This document shows, in pieces, positions 36,608 to 44,823 of a DNA stretch of 64,000 bases. The stretch's first letter is position 1; each line of letters begins with the position of its first letter. The DNA is from Pseudoalteromonas sp. S16_S37. GTDB taxonomy: Bacteria; Pseudomonadota; Gammaproteobacteria; Enterobacterales; Alteromonadaceae. Under the pieces are notes generated by a model. That model did not search any database. It was not told the origin of the DNA and was given only the letters and a program-made list of their open reading frames with translations. The translations under genes and the position numbers were made by a program. The DNA lies in assembly GCF_014694405.1 (NCBI RefSeq), contig NZ_JAAUWV010000019.1:1-64000 (forward strand), given 5' to 3'.

Positions 36608-37825
36608 ATGCTATATCCATATTTAGAGTGGCTGTTAAATCCCAATATGCAAATGGTGTTAAGTGCCCTCATGATCACGTTAGTGCTGTTGCAAAAGTAC
36701 GCCACAGAGAGGTTAAGTGCCCGTTTGATTTATAGCTTATGGTGGTTAGTGCCACTGAGTATCATCGCGTTAAACTTACCCAGTGAGTTAAAGCCGATTA
36801 CCAATAATGCAATCAGCTATTTTCGGGTAACACCACAATTGCAACAACGCACAGCAGTTTGGCAATTTAGTGCAACCGCAGTGTATAGCGTCATCACTGT
36901 GTTGCTGCTGCTAATGCTTTGGTGGCAGCATTACAAATTTAGCCGTGCTCTCAATATTAAAGCCGTCAAAAACAGCCATTTTGATCAGCCGCTTTTTGTC
37001 AGCTCACAATTAAGCACCCCCATGGTGATAGGTTTATGGAAGCCGATTGTTGTGTTGCCCAGCGACTATGACAAACAGTTTGACCACGAAACTTTCAAGC
37101 TATTACTCGAGCACGAAAACACCCATATTCACCGCTTCGACAATGTTGCAAACATGGCGCTCATCCTGTTATGCATCGCTTGCTGGTTTAACCCCATTGC
37201 GTGGTTGGGCTACCAAAGTTTTCGTCGCGCCCAAGAACTGGCGTGTGACGAAAAAGTACTACAACAAAAATCAACACATCAACAGTTAATGTATGCAAAA
37301 GCACTGATAAGTTGCGCACAGAATGCCGGCAATAGCGCCTTAGCATATAGCTACTACGGAGATAAGAGCACTATGAAACAAAGATTGATACATTTACAAA
37401 AGTTATCTGGCGCATCCATGGGTGCCAAATGTTTGGTGATCGCTTTAGCGTGCGGTTCACTCAGTGCAATGGCACTTGCAAAGCCAAACGACGTGCAAGC
37501 GCATAAACATGAAGGAAAACCGCATCCAGTTATGCGCATAGAGCCCAAGTACCCTGCAGAGGCTGCCAACGCAGGTATTTCAGGGTATGTCACCTTACAA
37601 TTTACCATTGACGGGCGCGGTCACACTAACAACATCGAAGTGATCGACGCACAGCCCCAAGCGGTGTTTGAACAAAGTGCCATTACAGCACTGCGTCAAT
37701 GGCAATACACTAGCGCATCGGATACCGCTGAGCATCATGTGGTGCAACTCGATTATGCTCTAGGAGAGTTATCTGAATCGACTAAAACCAAAGTACAGCA
37801 TGAGCGTATTAAAGTGGCACATTAA
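36608..37825 (+). CDS. M56 (BlaR1/MecR1-type) membrane metallopeptidase with a C-terminal TonB domain
   Basis: A 405-aa inner-membrane protein. Helices at about 15-30, 42-58, 90-107 and 182-200 flank a cytoplasmic zinc peptidase loop with H169-E-x-x-H173 (HENTH) and the third ligand E210 (ELACDE). A further helix (about 274-292) precedes an extracytoplasmic TonB_C domain (about 308-380: RIEPKYPAEAANAGISGYV, ALRQWQY). The penicillin-binding sensor domain of BlaR1 is absent, so a beta-lactam signal is unlikely; the TonB-like domain may sense or link to an envelope partner. Operon with the BlaI-type repressor. Confidence 0.87.
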   Translation: MLYPYLEWLLNPNMQMVLSALMITLVLLQKYATERLSARLIYSLWWLVPLSIIALNLPSELKPITNNAISYFRVTPQLQQRTAVWQFSATAVYSVITVLLLLMLWWQHYKFSRALNIKAVKNSHFDQPLFVSSQLSTPMVIGLWKPIVVLPSDYDKQFDHETFKLLLEHENTHIHRFDNVANMALILLCIACWFNPIAWLGYQSFRRAQELACDEKVLQQKSTHQQLMYAKALISCAQNAGNSALAYSYYGDKSTMKQRLIHLQKLSGASMGAKCLVIALACGSLSAMALAKPNDVQAHKHEGKPHPVMRIEPKYPAEAANAGISGYVTLQFTIDGRGHTNNIEVIDAQPQAVFEQSAITALRQWQYTSASDTAEHHVVQLDYALGELSESTKTKVQHERIKVAH

Positions 37826-37856
37826 TAACCACTCGCTTAATTAAATGAATAATTTT

Positions 37857-37888
37857 AAGGCCAGTGCTCAAGTTATGTTACTGGCCTT
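37857..37888. terminator. Bidirectional terminator between the M56 gene and MAPEG
   Basis: AAGGCCAGT with ACTGGCCTT and a 14-nt loop; A-rich upstream and T-rich downstream, between convergent genes ending at 37825 and 37893. Confidence 0.65.
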
Positions 37889-37892
37889 TGCA

Positions 37893-38276
37893 TTATAAAC
37901 TCACCGCAATCATGGCAATCGCACACCCCAAGCCTACCGCCCAGATCAACGAACGAAAAATGTGCAAATTGAGATAATAAAACACACAGTACAGAATACG
38001 CGCCACAATATGGCCGATTGCAAGATACTGCACCGTTGAGCCAACTGTATTCGTGCCAAGTACAACGGCAACAGCCACTGCAAATACCGTTAACGATTCA
38101 AAACAATTTTGATGCGCAGCCAGCGCTCTTGCACCAAAACCTGTTAATTGAGCTTGCTGAGCCCTTGGGTGTTGATTGTCGTATCCACCAAGACGGTTCA
38201 TCGCGATGGCTACGGGGGCTTTGGCCAAATACGGCAAAATTACAGCGATGAGCGCACAAATTAAAATCGTTGTCAT
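37893..38276 (-). CDS. MAPEG-family membrane protein
   Basis: A 127-aa four-helix membrane protein of the MAPEG family (membrane-associated eicosanoid/glutathione metabolism). The family pattern is visible in RAQQAQLTGFGARALAAHQNCFESLTVF. Bacterial members may act as glutathione transferases or peroxidases, but the substrate is unknown. Start ATG 38276 is favoured by AAGGA six nt upstream; a longer form (38291) has no ribosome site. Confidence 0.78.
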   Translation of the reverse strand: MTTILICALIAVILPYLAKAPVAIAMNRLGGYDNQHPRAQQAQLTGFGARALAAHQNCFESLTVFAVAVAVVLGTNTVGSTVQYLAIGHIVARILYCVFYYLNLHIFRSLIWAVGLGCAIAMIAVSL

Positions 38277-38330
38277 ACCAAGTCCTTGCATGTTTTTTGT
38301 TCTTAAAAACCCACCTTAGCATGAGCCAAA

Positions 38331-38361
38331 TAAAAAAGCCGCCTTAAATTGAAAGGCGGCT
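38331..38361 (-). terminator. Minus-strand intrinsic terminator without an assigned gene
   Basis: On the minus strand AGCCGCCTT, loop, AAGGCGGCT, then TTTTTT. The only minus-strand sequence upstream of it before the start of the DMT gene is about 38362-38522, with no convincing protein gene, so a small RNA or an attenuator for the MAPEG gene (starting at 38276) is possible. Confidence 0.6.
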
Positions 38362-38522
38362 AAATTGTGTAGCATCAAGTTAAAGTATATGCTCAGGGGC
38401 TCACTAATGCACTGCGACAGATTGTCGCACTCAAGCAAGCACAGCACCCCTTTATGAGAAAAATGCGTTAGCCGCTTAGCCTCTGTATTGTTAAACTCTG
38501 CAAAAAATAATTTGGATAAGCA

Positions 38523-39395
38523 ATGGCTTGGATAGCATTCACAATATTGGCAGCATTCTCTCAAGCATGGCGTAATGCGCTGCAAAGCCAATTAAGCCAG
38601 TCGGCCAGTGTTGCAGGTGTGACGCTTGCGCGATTTTTGTTAGCGGTGCCACTGGCAACAATTTATCTACTGTGTTTGTACCAATATCAACATGTCCCCC
38701 CATTAACCGTCAATGCCTCACTTATGGCCTATGTACTCAGTGCCAGCATCATGCAAATCGTGGCTACTGGGCTAATGGTGTTATTATTTAAGCAAAACAA
38801 CTATGCCGTGGGTGCCGGCTTAGCCAAAAGCGAAGCGCTGATGGCCGCCATATTGGGCATGGCACTTTTTGGTTCGTCTTTATCTGTGACGGGTTGGTTT
38901 GGGGTTGCTATTGGCGCAATTGCCGTGCTGATGCTCAGTGGTTTTAGCGTAAAGCGATTTGCGCCCAAAACGGCTTTACTTGGCATCGCCTGCGGTAGCG
39001 CATTTGCGCTCACTTCTTTATGGGTAAGAGAAGCTAGCTTAGCAACTGGACTGCCCTTTTTACACAGTGCCGCATGGGTGCTGCTGCTGGTTTTATTCAC
39101 ACAAACTGTGATTCTGAGCCTGTATCTTAGTATCAAAGAAAGACAGACTTGGCAGGTCCTTTGGCAAAAACGCAACCTGCTAAGCGCCATCAGCCTGACT
39201 AGTTTTATAGGCTCCGTCGGCTGGTTCAGCGCAATGAGCTTACAGCATGTAGCTTATGTTAAAACGCTGGGTCAAATAGAGGTTTTCTTTACGATGCTTA
39301 TCGCGGTGTTATGGCTTAAGCAACCAATTAAAAAAAGCGACAATATTGGCCTGCTACTTATCGGCATTGCCGCTGCATTGGTGATGTTAAGCTAG
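38523..39395 (+). CDS. DMT-superfamily transporter (EamA)
   Basis: A 290-aa inner-membrane protein with about ten hydrophobic helices in two halves, the EamA pattern (drug/metabolite or amino-acid exporter). Characteristic tail VLWLKQPIKKSDNIGLLLIGIAA. The substrate is unknown. The end overlaps by 4 bp with the convergent GNAT-nitrilase gene. The minus-strand terminator at 38331-38361 lies in its upstream spacer. Confidence 0.82.
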   Translation: MAWIAFTILAAFSQAWRNALQSQLSQSASVAGVTLARFLLAVPLATIYLLCLYQYQHVPPLTVNASLMAYVLSASIMQIVATGLMVLLFKQNNYAVGAGLAKSEALMAAILGMALFGSSLSVTGWFGVAIGAIAVLMLSGFSVKRFAPKTALLGIACGSAFALTSLWVREASLATGLPFLHSAAWVLLLVLFTQTVILSLYLSIKERQTWQVLWQKRNLLSAISLTSFIGSVGWFSAMSLQHVAYVKTLGQIEVFFTMLIAVLWLKQPIKKSDNIGLLLIGIAAALVMLS

Positions 39396-40921
39396 TTTTT
39401 TTGCTTAAGTATCACTTGGTACAAGTCAGTGCGTCGGTCTTTTAAGTTACGAACTGTGCCTTCACTGTGTAGTAGCTTGAGCTTATCAAGGTCTAAGTCG
39501 CTAAACAGTAACATTTCAGTATTCGGAGTAGCTTCATTTAATGCCGCATCGTGCGGAAAGGCAAAGTCTGAAGGCGTTAAAACCGCAGATTGCGCATACT
39601 GCACATCGAGTGAGTCTACTTGTGGCAGGTTGCCTACGCTACCTGCGATAACAACATAACATTCATTTTCAACCGCTCTTGCTTGTGCACAATGTCGCAC
39701 CCGCAGGTAGCTGTTTTTAGTATCAGTCCAAAAAGGAACGAACAAGATATCAAGGCCACGGCGCGCCATAATGCGGCTAAGCTCAGGAAACTCCACATCG
39801 TAACAGATCTGGATGCCCACGCGTCCTGCATCGGTTTCAAATACACCAATCTCATCGCCTCCTTCAATTACCCAGTCATACGCTTCATGCGGGGTAATAT
39901 GAATTTTACGCTGCTCATCAATTTTGCCGCTGCGGTGACATAAATAACTGACATTATATATTTTATCACCCTCCATTAACGGCATGGAGCCTGTGACAAT
40001 ATTGGCATTGTACTCAATGGCCATGGTCGACATGGCATCTCTAAACTGCTCAGTGTACTCAGCTAAATAACGAATTGCTTCGGTTTGGTTACGGTGCTCT
40101 TGCAACCCCATTAAAGGCGCATTAAAAAACTCAGGGAAAATAATAAAGTCACTTTGGTATTCCGACACCGTATCAACAAAATACTCAACTTGGCGCATCA
40201 GCTCTGCAACCGACTCTACTTCACGCATCTGCCATTGCACGGCACCAACTCGCACAATGGTTTTTTTCGTTGCGATGACCGTGTCGGTTGGTTGGAACAA
40301 AATGTTGTTCCACTCTAACAATGTTGCGTACCCTTCTGAGTCTTCATCCTCAGGTAAATACTGCTTTAGTAAACGCTTTACTTGAAAGTCGTTGGCTAAC
40401 TGAAAGCTTAAAATAGGGTCATAAATTTCTTTATGATCTACTTTATCGATGTATTCCATTGGCGTCATTTCGTCGCAGTGATTGCTGTAGCGAGGAATAC
40501 GGCCCCCTGCTAAAATCGCCCGCAAGTTATACTGTCGACACAGCTCTTTCCTTGCATCATAAAGACGTCGACCTAAACGCATACCACGATGACTTTTTGC
40601 TATTACCACATCGAGGCCATAGAGCGCATCACCGTTACTATCACTAAACACTCGGTTATGAGCATCCACAATTTCATCGTAAGTGTGCGGGTTAGAAAAA
40701 CGTTGATAATCAACTTGCACACTCAGTGCTAAACCCACTAAACGACCATCATCTAAAATGCCTATTTGCCCTTCAGGAAACTGATCTATCAATCTAAATA
40801 TCGTGTGGCTCGGCCACGCGCCGCCGAGGTCCGGGTATGCCTCATCCATCAGAGTTTTAATTTGTGGATAATCTTCTTTGTTGATATTGCACAGCGTAAT
40901 ACGTGCTTTTTCTATCGACAT
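39392..40921 (-). CDS. GNAT acetyltransferase fused to a carbon-nitrogen hydrolase
   Basis: A 509-aa bifunctional-looking protein. Residues about 1-215 are a GNAT-type N-acetyltransferase (acetyl-CoA loop around SHRGMRLGRRLYDARKE) and 220-505 a nitrilase-superfamily amidase with the triad E264 (FPEFF), K339 (QRKIHI) and C373 (QICYDVEF). Such fusions occur in many bacteria and are annotated as GNAT family/carbon-nitrogen hydrolase; the substrate is not known to me. Coupling acyl transfer and amide hydrolysis is inference. Divergent from the GGDEF gene across a 313-bp spacer. Confidence 0.88.
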   Translation of the reverse strand: MSIEKARITLCNINKEDYPQIKTLMDEAYPDLGGAWPSHTIFRLIDQFPEGQIGILDDGRLVGLALSVQVDYQRFSNPHTYDEIVDAHNRVFSDSNGDALYGLDVVIAKSHRGMRLGRRLYDARKELCRQYNLRAILAGGRIPRYSNHCDEMTPMEYIDKVDHKEIYDPILSFQLANDFQVKRLLKQYLPEDEDSEGYATLLEWNNILFQPTDTVIATKKTIVRVGAVQWQMREVESVAELMRQVEYFVDTVSEYQSDFIIFPEFFNAPLMGLQEHRNQTEAIRYLAEYTEQFRDAMSTMAIEYNANIVTGSMPLMEGDKIYNVSYLCHRSGKIDEQRKIHITPHEAYDWVIEGGDEIGVFETDAGRVGIQICYDVEFPELSRIMARRGLDILFVPFWTDTKNSYLRVRHCAQARAVENECYVVIAGSVGNLPQVDSLDVQYAQSAVLTPSDFAFPHDAALNEATPNTEMLLFSDLDLDKLKLLHSEGTVRNLKDRRTDLYQVILKQKN

Positions 40922-41234
40922 ACTCCCTCCAACATAACAACCAGTTAAGTGATAAATGCTTACTACATAACCAAAGCTCTGGATAAATAACAGTCAGCAA
41001 GTAAGAATTTATAGGCCTTTGAAAAGTTTACATTATCATCGTGGTTATGCGAGTGCCAGTCATAGCTGGTGAATAAAAACACTTTCGTCGGTATGTATAC
41101 TTGATTAGGCATTGTTCGTGCCTATTAACACAACACCACGAAAACAGGTCAGAACCATCTATACTGTTATCAGTATTGTCTTTTAAAACGTTTTTGCCAC
41201 GAGCAAACGAAGAAAGAAACATAAGGGGGCATAT
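40922..41234. other. 313-bp intergenic region with a promoter for the GGDEF gene
   Basis: No protein gene that I accept. Plus-strand candidate promoter: TTGATT (41101-41106), 16-bp spacer, TATTAA (41123-41128), with an inverted repeat TAGGCA-N7-TGCCTA (41106-41124) lying between the boxes as a possible operator. The remaining spacer is A+T-rich and shows no RNA gene I recognise. Confidence 0.45.
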
Positions 41235-42281
41235 TTGGAGCATCCACACCAACAGCCCAATGAAGTGGAACAATTAAAGAATCACTTGCTTAAGCAGGTT
41301 GCTTGGTACTGCATGGGACTACACGCCTGCTTGATTTTTGCGTTTTGGTACGCGCAGGTTGAGTTGCTCGCGGTTTTCAATGTGTTGAGTGTCATTACGT
41401 GGTGGTTTGGCATCAAACTATTAGAGAGAAGTCAACAATCACTGGCTTTGCGTATTTTTAGCTTAGAAGTAACCATTCACTCAGTATTAGTGTGCGCCGT
41501 AATTGGTAATGATTATGGCTTCCAGTTTTATCTTTGGGCCGCTTCATGTTTGCTACTTCTTGACACCCAACTAAAGCTAAAACAGGCGGTGATCTGGTGC
41601 ACCGCCATTATTGTTATTTTTGCGTTAACCTACACATTGTTCAAGATACCGTTAACATTAATTGATTACCAGACGCTTGCCCCATACTTGCACTTTCTCA
41701 ATGTTGTGGTTTGCGGTATCCCTATGATTTATACCATCGGCTTGATCAGAGAAATAACCATTGATCAGCAACGCGACTTAGAAACTTTAGCGGCTCAAGA
41801 CTCTCTAACTCATCTTTTTAATCGCCGCTATGCTCATGGCTTAATTCAGCAAGCATACAAAAGCTGCGTCAAACAACAGCAACCTATATGTGTTGTCATG
41901 GCTGATATCGACCATTTCAAGCAGGTCAACGACCTCTATGGCCATGAGGTTGGTGATGAAGTCATTGGGCGAGTTGCGCAGTGCTTGAGTCAACACTTAA
42001 ATAGCGCAGATATCGCTGTGCGCTGGGGGGGAGAGGAGTTTTTGCTGGTGCTCCCTAATTGTTCACAACCGAGTGCACAAAAACGCTTGGAGTTAATACG
42101 CCAGTCAATCGAAGCGATGAATTTTGATAAAGGTGCGCTGCAAGTAACAATGAGCTTTGGACTTGCCACATGGCAAGCACACTGCGATTTTGAAGAGGTG
42201 TTAAAACAAGCAGATATAGCGCTTTATAAAAGTAAACACAAAGGGCGAAATACCATTTCTGTCGCCCCTCAAGTTCACTAA
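41235..42281 (+). CDS. Membrane diguanylate cyclase (GGDEF)
   Basis: A 348-aa inner-membrane protein: five or six helices (about 22-170) followed by a GGDEF domain that makes c-di-GMP. The active-site signature is RWGGEEFLLVLP, and no RxxD inhibitory site is seen upstream of it (SADIAVRW), so product inhibition is unlikely. Initiation is inferred at TTG 41235, since AAGGGGG (41223-41229) is correctly placed and the next ATG would cut the first helix. Ends 7 bp before the convergent penicillin acylase gene. Confidence 0.85.
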   Translation: MEHPHQQPNEVEQLKNHLLKQVAWYCMGLHACLIFAFWYAQVELLAVFNVLSVITWWFGIKLLERSQQSLALRIFSLEVTIHSVLVCAVIGNDYGFQFYLWAASCLLLLDTQLKLKQAVIWCTAIIVIFALTYTLFKIPLTLIDYQTLAPYLHFLNVVVCGIPMIYTIGLIREITIDQQRDLETLAAQDSLTHLFNRRYAHGLIQQAYKSCVKQQQPICVVMADIDHFKQVNDLYGHEVGDEVIGRVAQCLSQHLNSADIAVRWGGEEFLLVLPNCSQPSAQKRLELIRQSIEAMNFDKGALQVTMSFGLATWQAHCDFEEVLKQADIALYKSKHKGRNTISVAPQVH

Positions 42282-42288
42282 ACAATAG

Positions 42289-44583
42289 TTATGGGCTAGG
42301 CACAATCACCAGCTGATGTACGGCCTCTCCTGGGAGCAAAGGGGTGGCTTTACCTTGCGCATACTCATTAAACCCCGCCCGATAAAAAGTAGATAACGGA
42401 TGACCACTTTGGCCACCAGCAATGGTCATTATCGCGTTTTCTAACGCGCCTGGTTGTGCAATAAAACGTTGTGATGCGCCAAAATCCGACTTTTGTACAG
42501 CGGGCATAAAAGTATCGCCAAATGCGCTTACTTTGGGCATATCCAGCAATCCACTTAATATTGGCAACTGTTGACTAAACGGATGTTGCACTCGTAACGC
42601 ATTCACCTCTCCCCATTGCCATGCATTCATATCAGCACCATATTCTTTTTTAAGCTCAGCTTTTGCTTGCTCGTACGCTTTAAGCTGCAAGCTTTGCCAA
42701 CTGTCATGACCATTTAACCAGCTGCGTGGTTGGTCGTTTAGCAATTGCCAAAGTGCAGGTTCAAGATAGTTCTTAATATCACTAAGCGAGCTGCCTTGCG
42801 CCTGCAATTTATCCTCTATTGGCGCAAATATCTCATTAATCAATGCGCTTCTAAAACGCCTAACGAGCGTATAACCTACTGAGTTTGCACACGCGCACCC
42901 TTGCCAATTTTGTAGGTGTTGTAAGTCTTCACCAAAGAGCGCTTGCTCTTGTGATGCACCACTTAATAATTGAGTTAAGTGTGTATGCCATGGCATTAGA
43001 AAGCGCGCTTCGTTGTCTTGTTGCAACTGATTGAAGTCTTGCTCAGTAAACTGCGATTTCTCATTGAGCCTATCTCTGATCTGTTGAGCCCTCGCTCCCA
43101 ATGCATATCCACCATCACCGAAACGCTGGTGTTCAGTGACGGACACAACCCGTGCATTTGCAGTCCACAATCTTTGCTCTTGAGGGTTTACTACACTCGG
43201 CCTTATAGTTTCATTGTTTTGCCACTGCGGCGAATACTCACTTAGCTTGATAGCCGTATTGGTAGGGTTAGTACGCGCAGGAATAGCGCCCATGGGCTGC
43301 CAGCCAGCACTACCTTGAGCGTCAACAACCATTAAATTTTGTACCGGGATCCCAACTTCAGGGGCTAACTGCATCGTCTCAGCTACTGTTGTTGAGCGCT
43401 CTAGTTCCAATAAGTTTAGGTTAACCGCATAGAGCTGATGTGCAACCCAGCTTAATGCGTAACTTTTGCCGTTAAAACGTTTGACCGGACCAAACTCACT
43501 CATCGTCAACTCGTATTGATGAAAGCGACCTTCAGGCAACGCTATTTGCTCTGTAACCAGCCAAGTTTTAGCGCGCTCATCAAGTTCAACCCAGTCTGCG
43601 GTATCTAAGTATCCATTGGTGAAGCCCCAAGCGATGTGATTGTTACTGCCTACCACAATTGAAGGTGCCCCAGGGAGTGATACCCCCGTAACTTGCCATG
43701 CTTGCCCTTGATCAGAATAATTAAGTTGAGCACGGTACCAAATGGCAGGCACATTCAAGCCTAAATGCATATCATCAGAGAGCATGGCTTTATTCGTTGT
43801 TGTTAATTGCCCAGTAACAGCCCAGTTATTGCTGCCAAAATGAGGCTTCGAGGCAATAGGGTTGACTTGCGCCTGTACAGCCACATCGTCAAGTTCAGGA
43901 GGCGGCACTTTCGGCATCTGTATAGTTGAGCCATCTAAAGCTGCTTGATACTGGCTCGGTTGCGTTAAAAACAAACGCATTCTTTCACCAAATATGCTTT
44001 CAAGATGAATAAGTGCCTGATCACGCTCGAAGTTGCCTGCCTGTAAGTCTAAATACATCGCAAAGATAACAAGCACACTATCCTCTGGCCGCCACGGCAA
44101 TTGAGGGGCACCCGTTAGCAAATATTCAAAGCTCTCAAAACCCAGCTGTGCGCGCCCTTCATTAACCCCTTTTGCGTATGCTTGCAAAGCCAGCCTATGT
44201 TGTAGTGGTAACTGCATAACAATGTGCTCACTGCGCTGTCTAAACTGATGAAAACGCATTCGCTCATCTAAACTGATGGCTGCATCACCAAATAGTTCAC
44301 TGAGTTCCCCCGCTGCACTGCGTCTTAATAAATCCATCTGAAAAAATCGGTCCTGCCCATGCGCATACCCCAACCCATAGGCAGCATCTTGGCGATTATC
44401 TGCATGAATGACAGCCTGACCCAGAGCATCACGGTTGATAACAACCTTCTTACTCACTGCGTTACTCATTTGCTTACCATCTAACAGCGGCAAGCTTAAC
44501 GAGAGTACACCGTATAGTGTTGCAGTGAACAGTAAACATGAAACAATGACAAACGCCAGTAGCCACTTGAGTAACTTAAGCAT
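42289..44583 (-). CDS. Penicillin acylase-family N-terminal-nucleophile hydrolase
   Basis: A 764-aa precursor with an N-terminal membrane/signal helix (about 7-29), an alpha-chain region (to about 250) and a beta-chain starting at S251 (HFGSNNWAVTG). Cleavage at G250-S251 would expose the catalytic Ser; the GSNNWAV motif is strongly conserved in penicillin and acyl-homoserine-lactone acylases. Possible substrates are acyl amides, including AHL quorum signals; the sequence does not say which. Likely periplasmic. Terminates 7 bp from the convergent GGDEF gene. Confidence 0.88.
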   Translation of the reverse strand: MLKLLKWLLAFVIVSCLLFTATLYGVLSLSLPLLDGKQMSNAVSKKVVINRDALGQAVIHADNRQDAAYGLGYAHGQDRFFQMDLLRRSAAGELSELFGDAAISLDERMRFHQFRQRSEHIVMQLPLQHRLALQAYAKGVNEGRAQLGFESFEYLLTGAPQLPWRPEDSVLVIFAMYLDLQAGNFERDQALIHLESIFGERMRLFLTQPSQYQAALDGSTIQMPKVPPPELDDVAVQAQVNPIASKPHFGSNNWAVTGQLTTTNKAMLSDDMHLGLNVPAIWYRAQLNYSDQGQAWQVTGVSLPGAPSIVVGSNNHIAWGFTNGYLDTADWVELDERAKTWLVTEQIALPEGRFHQYELTMSEFGPVKRFNGKSYALSWVAHQLYAVNLNLLELERSTTVAETMQLAPEVGIPVQNLMVVDAQGSAGWQPMGAIPARTNPTNTAIKLSEYSPQWQNNETIRPSVVNPQEQRLWTANARVVSVTEHQRFGDGGYALGARAQQIRDRLNEKSQFTEQDFNQLQQDNEARFLMPWHTHLTQLLSGASQEQALFGEDLQHLQNWQGCACANSVGYTLVRRFRSALINEIFAPIEDKLQAQGSSLSDIKNYLEPALWQLLNDQPRSWLNGHDSWQSLQLKAYEQAKAELKKEYGADMNAWQWGEVNALRVQHPFSQQLPILSGLLDMPKVSAFGDTFMPAVQKSDFGASQRFIAQPGALENAIMTIAGGQSGHPLSTFYRAGFNEYAQGKATPLLPGEAVHQLVIVPSP

Positions 44584-44823
44584 ATCCTTTTCTCTCTCAA
44601 TTATTTATAAGTTCGTAATGTAAGCAATCATTTGTGACATTTAACAGATAACGAGTTACTGTATTCAATATCAACAAATTTCATGTCTCGTCCAAGTTCT
44701 AATAAAACCAGACTCTCAACAGTCAACTGCATCATCTTTGGTCATTTTTATTGTAGAACATAGCTGTTTATAAAACGCACAGTAGTCTATAGTTAACAAA
44801 CGCTCAATAACTCTCGATAAGTA

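Noticed and set aside
38316-38591. 91-codon minus frame overlapping the DMT gene start
   Set aside because: Cys-rich random-like sequence without a ribosome site; crosses a terminator. The RNA, not this frame, may be of interest.
41028-41273. 81-codon minus frame in the GNAT-GGDEF spacer
   Set aside because: Starts inside the GGDEF gene and has no domain or supporting signals.
42289-44583. Penicillin acylase plus BlaI/BlaR1-like genes as a beta-lactam resistance island
   Set aside because: No beta-lactamase or PBP sensor; the loci are about 4.5 kb apart with unrelated genes between.
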